The notes under the pieces are model-generated. The model saw nothing but the letters and a program-made list of their open reading frames with translations, did not search any database and was not told the origin of the DNA. The position numbers and the translations under genes are program-made. 64,000 nucleotides of DNA from assembly GCA_019166125.1 (NCBI GenBank), contig JAHTBO010000002.1:126997-190996 (forward strand), given 5' to 3'. The DNA is from Alcaligenaceae bacterium CGII-47. GTDB lineage: Bacteria; Pseudomonadota; Gammaproteobacteria; Burkholderiales; Burkholderiaceae_B. Position 1 is the stretch's first letter. The number at the start of each line of letters is the position of its first letter. Of this stretch, positions 63,315-64,000 are shown piece by piece.

Positions 63315-64000
63315 CCCTGGACCTCCGATGTGGACGGCACCGTTCCCCACCCTCCACCCAGTGCCTTATAGAGTTCAACGCGATTCGTCAGCGCTTGTGC
63401 GCCAAGCTGGATAAAGGTGTTCTGTACACCGTAGAGGTTGACCTCGGCCGTTTGCACCTGCAAGAAACTGTCTACACCTGTTTCATAGCGCACCTTGGAC
63501 AGCTCCAGGATCTTAAGGGCCGACGCCTCAGTCGCACGCATGGCATCAAGCTCACGCGAATAGGTGGCCTCACCCGCCAATGTATCCGCCACCTCGCGGA
63601 AGGCTGTCTGGATTGCCTTTTCATAGGTCGAGACTGCGATGTGCTGACGCGCCTTAGCCAAGTCCAAGTTGCCACTGACGCCGCCAGAGAATAGAGGCAT
63701 CTGAATTTGCGGGGAAAACTGCCAATATCGATGACTGGAACCAAACAAGGCACCCAACTCTGGACTGGCGAAGCCTAGCAAACCCGTAATACTGATACGT
63801 GGGAAAAATGCCGCTCGTGCCGCGCCAATCTGTGCATTGGCAGCCTTGAGCGCATGCTCGGCACCGATGATATCGGGGCGACGCTCTAGCAGATCAGAAG
63901 GCAGGCCGACCGGTATGGCTGCAAGCAATTGATTGCGCCCGAATTCTGCCCCCGGCGGTAAGTCTTCAGGAACGAGCATGCCAAGAATCAGTTGCAAGGC
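63311..64000 (-). CDS. RND efflux outer-membrane factor, NodT/OprM family (5' part outside window)
   Basis: Only the last 230 or so residues are present; the gene continues past the end of the window. The sequence shows the TolC-like outer-membrane factor pattern: [40 protein letters not shown] and [15 protein letters not shown], with the repeat-type [15 protein letters not shown] helix. Such proteins form the outer channel of RND pumps (OprM, NodT, CusC types). The pump and adaptor genes should lie beyond position 64000. Its stop is coupled to pdxJ. Confidence 0.92.
   Translation of the reverse strand, partial: ALQLILGMLVPEDLPPGAEFGRNQLLAAIPVGLPSDLLERRPDIIGAEHALKAANAQIGAARAAFFPRISITGLLGFASPELGALFGSSHRYWQFSPQIQMPLFSGGVSGNLDLAKARQHIAVSTYEKAIQTAFREVADTLAGEATYSRELDAMRATEASALKILELSKVRYETGVDSFLQVQTAEVNLYGVQNTFIQLGAQALTNRVELYKALGGGWGTVPSTSEVQG

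Noticed and set aside
1-64000. CRISPR arrays, tRNA or rRNA genes, insertion sequences or prophage
   Set aside because: No regularly spaced repeats, structural RNA sequences, transposase motifs or phage genes were found on reading both strands.

Overview
The window is a gene-dense stretch of a betaproteobacterial chromosome, most likely of a Burkholderiales/Alcaligenaceae-type bacterium of moderate GC. The evidence is gene content and order: rpsB-tsf-pyrH-frr-uppS-cdsA-dxr-rseP-bamA-skp-lpxD-fabZ-lpxA-lpxB-rnhB as one long block, folC-dedD-cvpA-purF, a pyruvate dehydrogenase operon whose E3 carries its own lipoyl domain, and PpsA next to its regulatory kinase. The species is inferred, not proven. 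I see no rRNA, tRNA, CRISPR array, insertion sequence, prophage or plasmid gene. About 64 protein genes cover nearly all of the sequence, and no gap without a gene exceeds about 300 bases.

Layout. 1-8.4 kb: rpoN (sigma-54), then small envelope or stress genes (a 48-residue membrane protein, an OsmB-like glycine-zipper lipoprotein, a BON-domain lipoprotein), acylphosphatase, an SDR dehydrogenase, a DUF4239 membrane protein, an EamA transporter, an ArsC-like reductase, a DUF3298 lipoprotein and a secreted ankyrin protein coupled to a TatD-family nuclease. 8.4-12.3 kb: mltG-tmk-holB and divergent ygfZ. 12.3-15.5 kb: a three-gene valine-degradation operon. 15.6-23 kb: ratB/ratA, smpB, an alkyltransferase, ppsA and ppsR, an rRNA/tRNA methyltransferase, and the downstream end of the lipid A block.

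21.8-36.4 kb, all on the minus strand: ribosomal protein S2, EF-Ts, UMP kinase and ribosome recycling factor, then isoprenoid and phospholipid synthesis, RseP, BamA, Skp and the lipid A enzymes LpxD/FabZ/LpxA/LpxB. This links translation, envelope lipids and outer-membrane assembly. 36.6-40.6 kb on the plus strand: map-glnD-dsbB. 40.6-51.3 kb on the minus strand: purF, cvpA, a SPOR protein, folC, then aceE-aceF-lpdA.

51.5-57.5 kb on the plus strand: a PAS histidine kinase and FixJ-type regulator divergent from aceE, then folD, oligopeptidase A and a Sco copper chaperone. 57.5-62 kb: an orphan lipoamide-dehydrogenase-like flavoprotein and a copper-defence locus (copZ divergent from copA-cueR) with two MerR-type promoters. 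62-64 kb: a nitroreductase, pdxJ and the 3' part of an RND efflux outer-membrane factor.

I found no convincing new defence or mobile system. The best leads are an in-frame hexanucleotide repeat in the aceF linker, an atypical thymidylate kinase beside an unusual gap, a perfect 15-bp inverted repeat between two stress lipoprotein genes, an unannotated 48-residue membrane protein, and the paired 19-bp-spacer promoters of the copper locus. All functions are read from sequence motifs and family knowledge; no database search was run.
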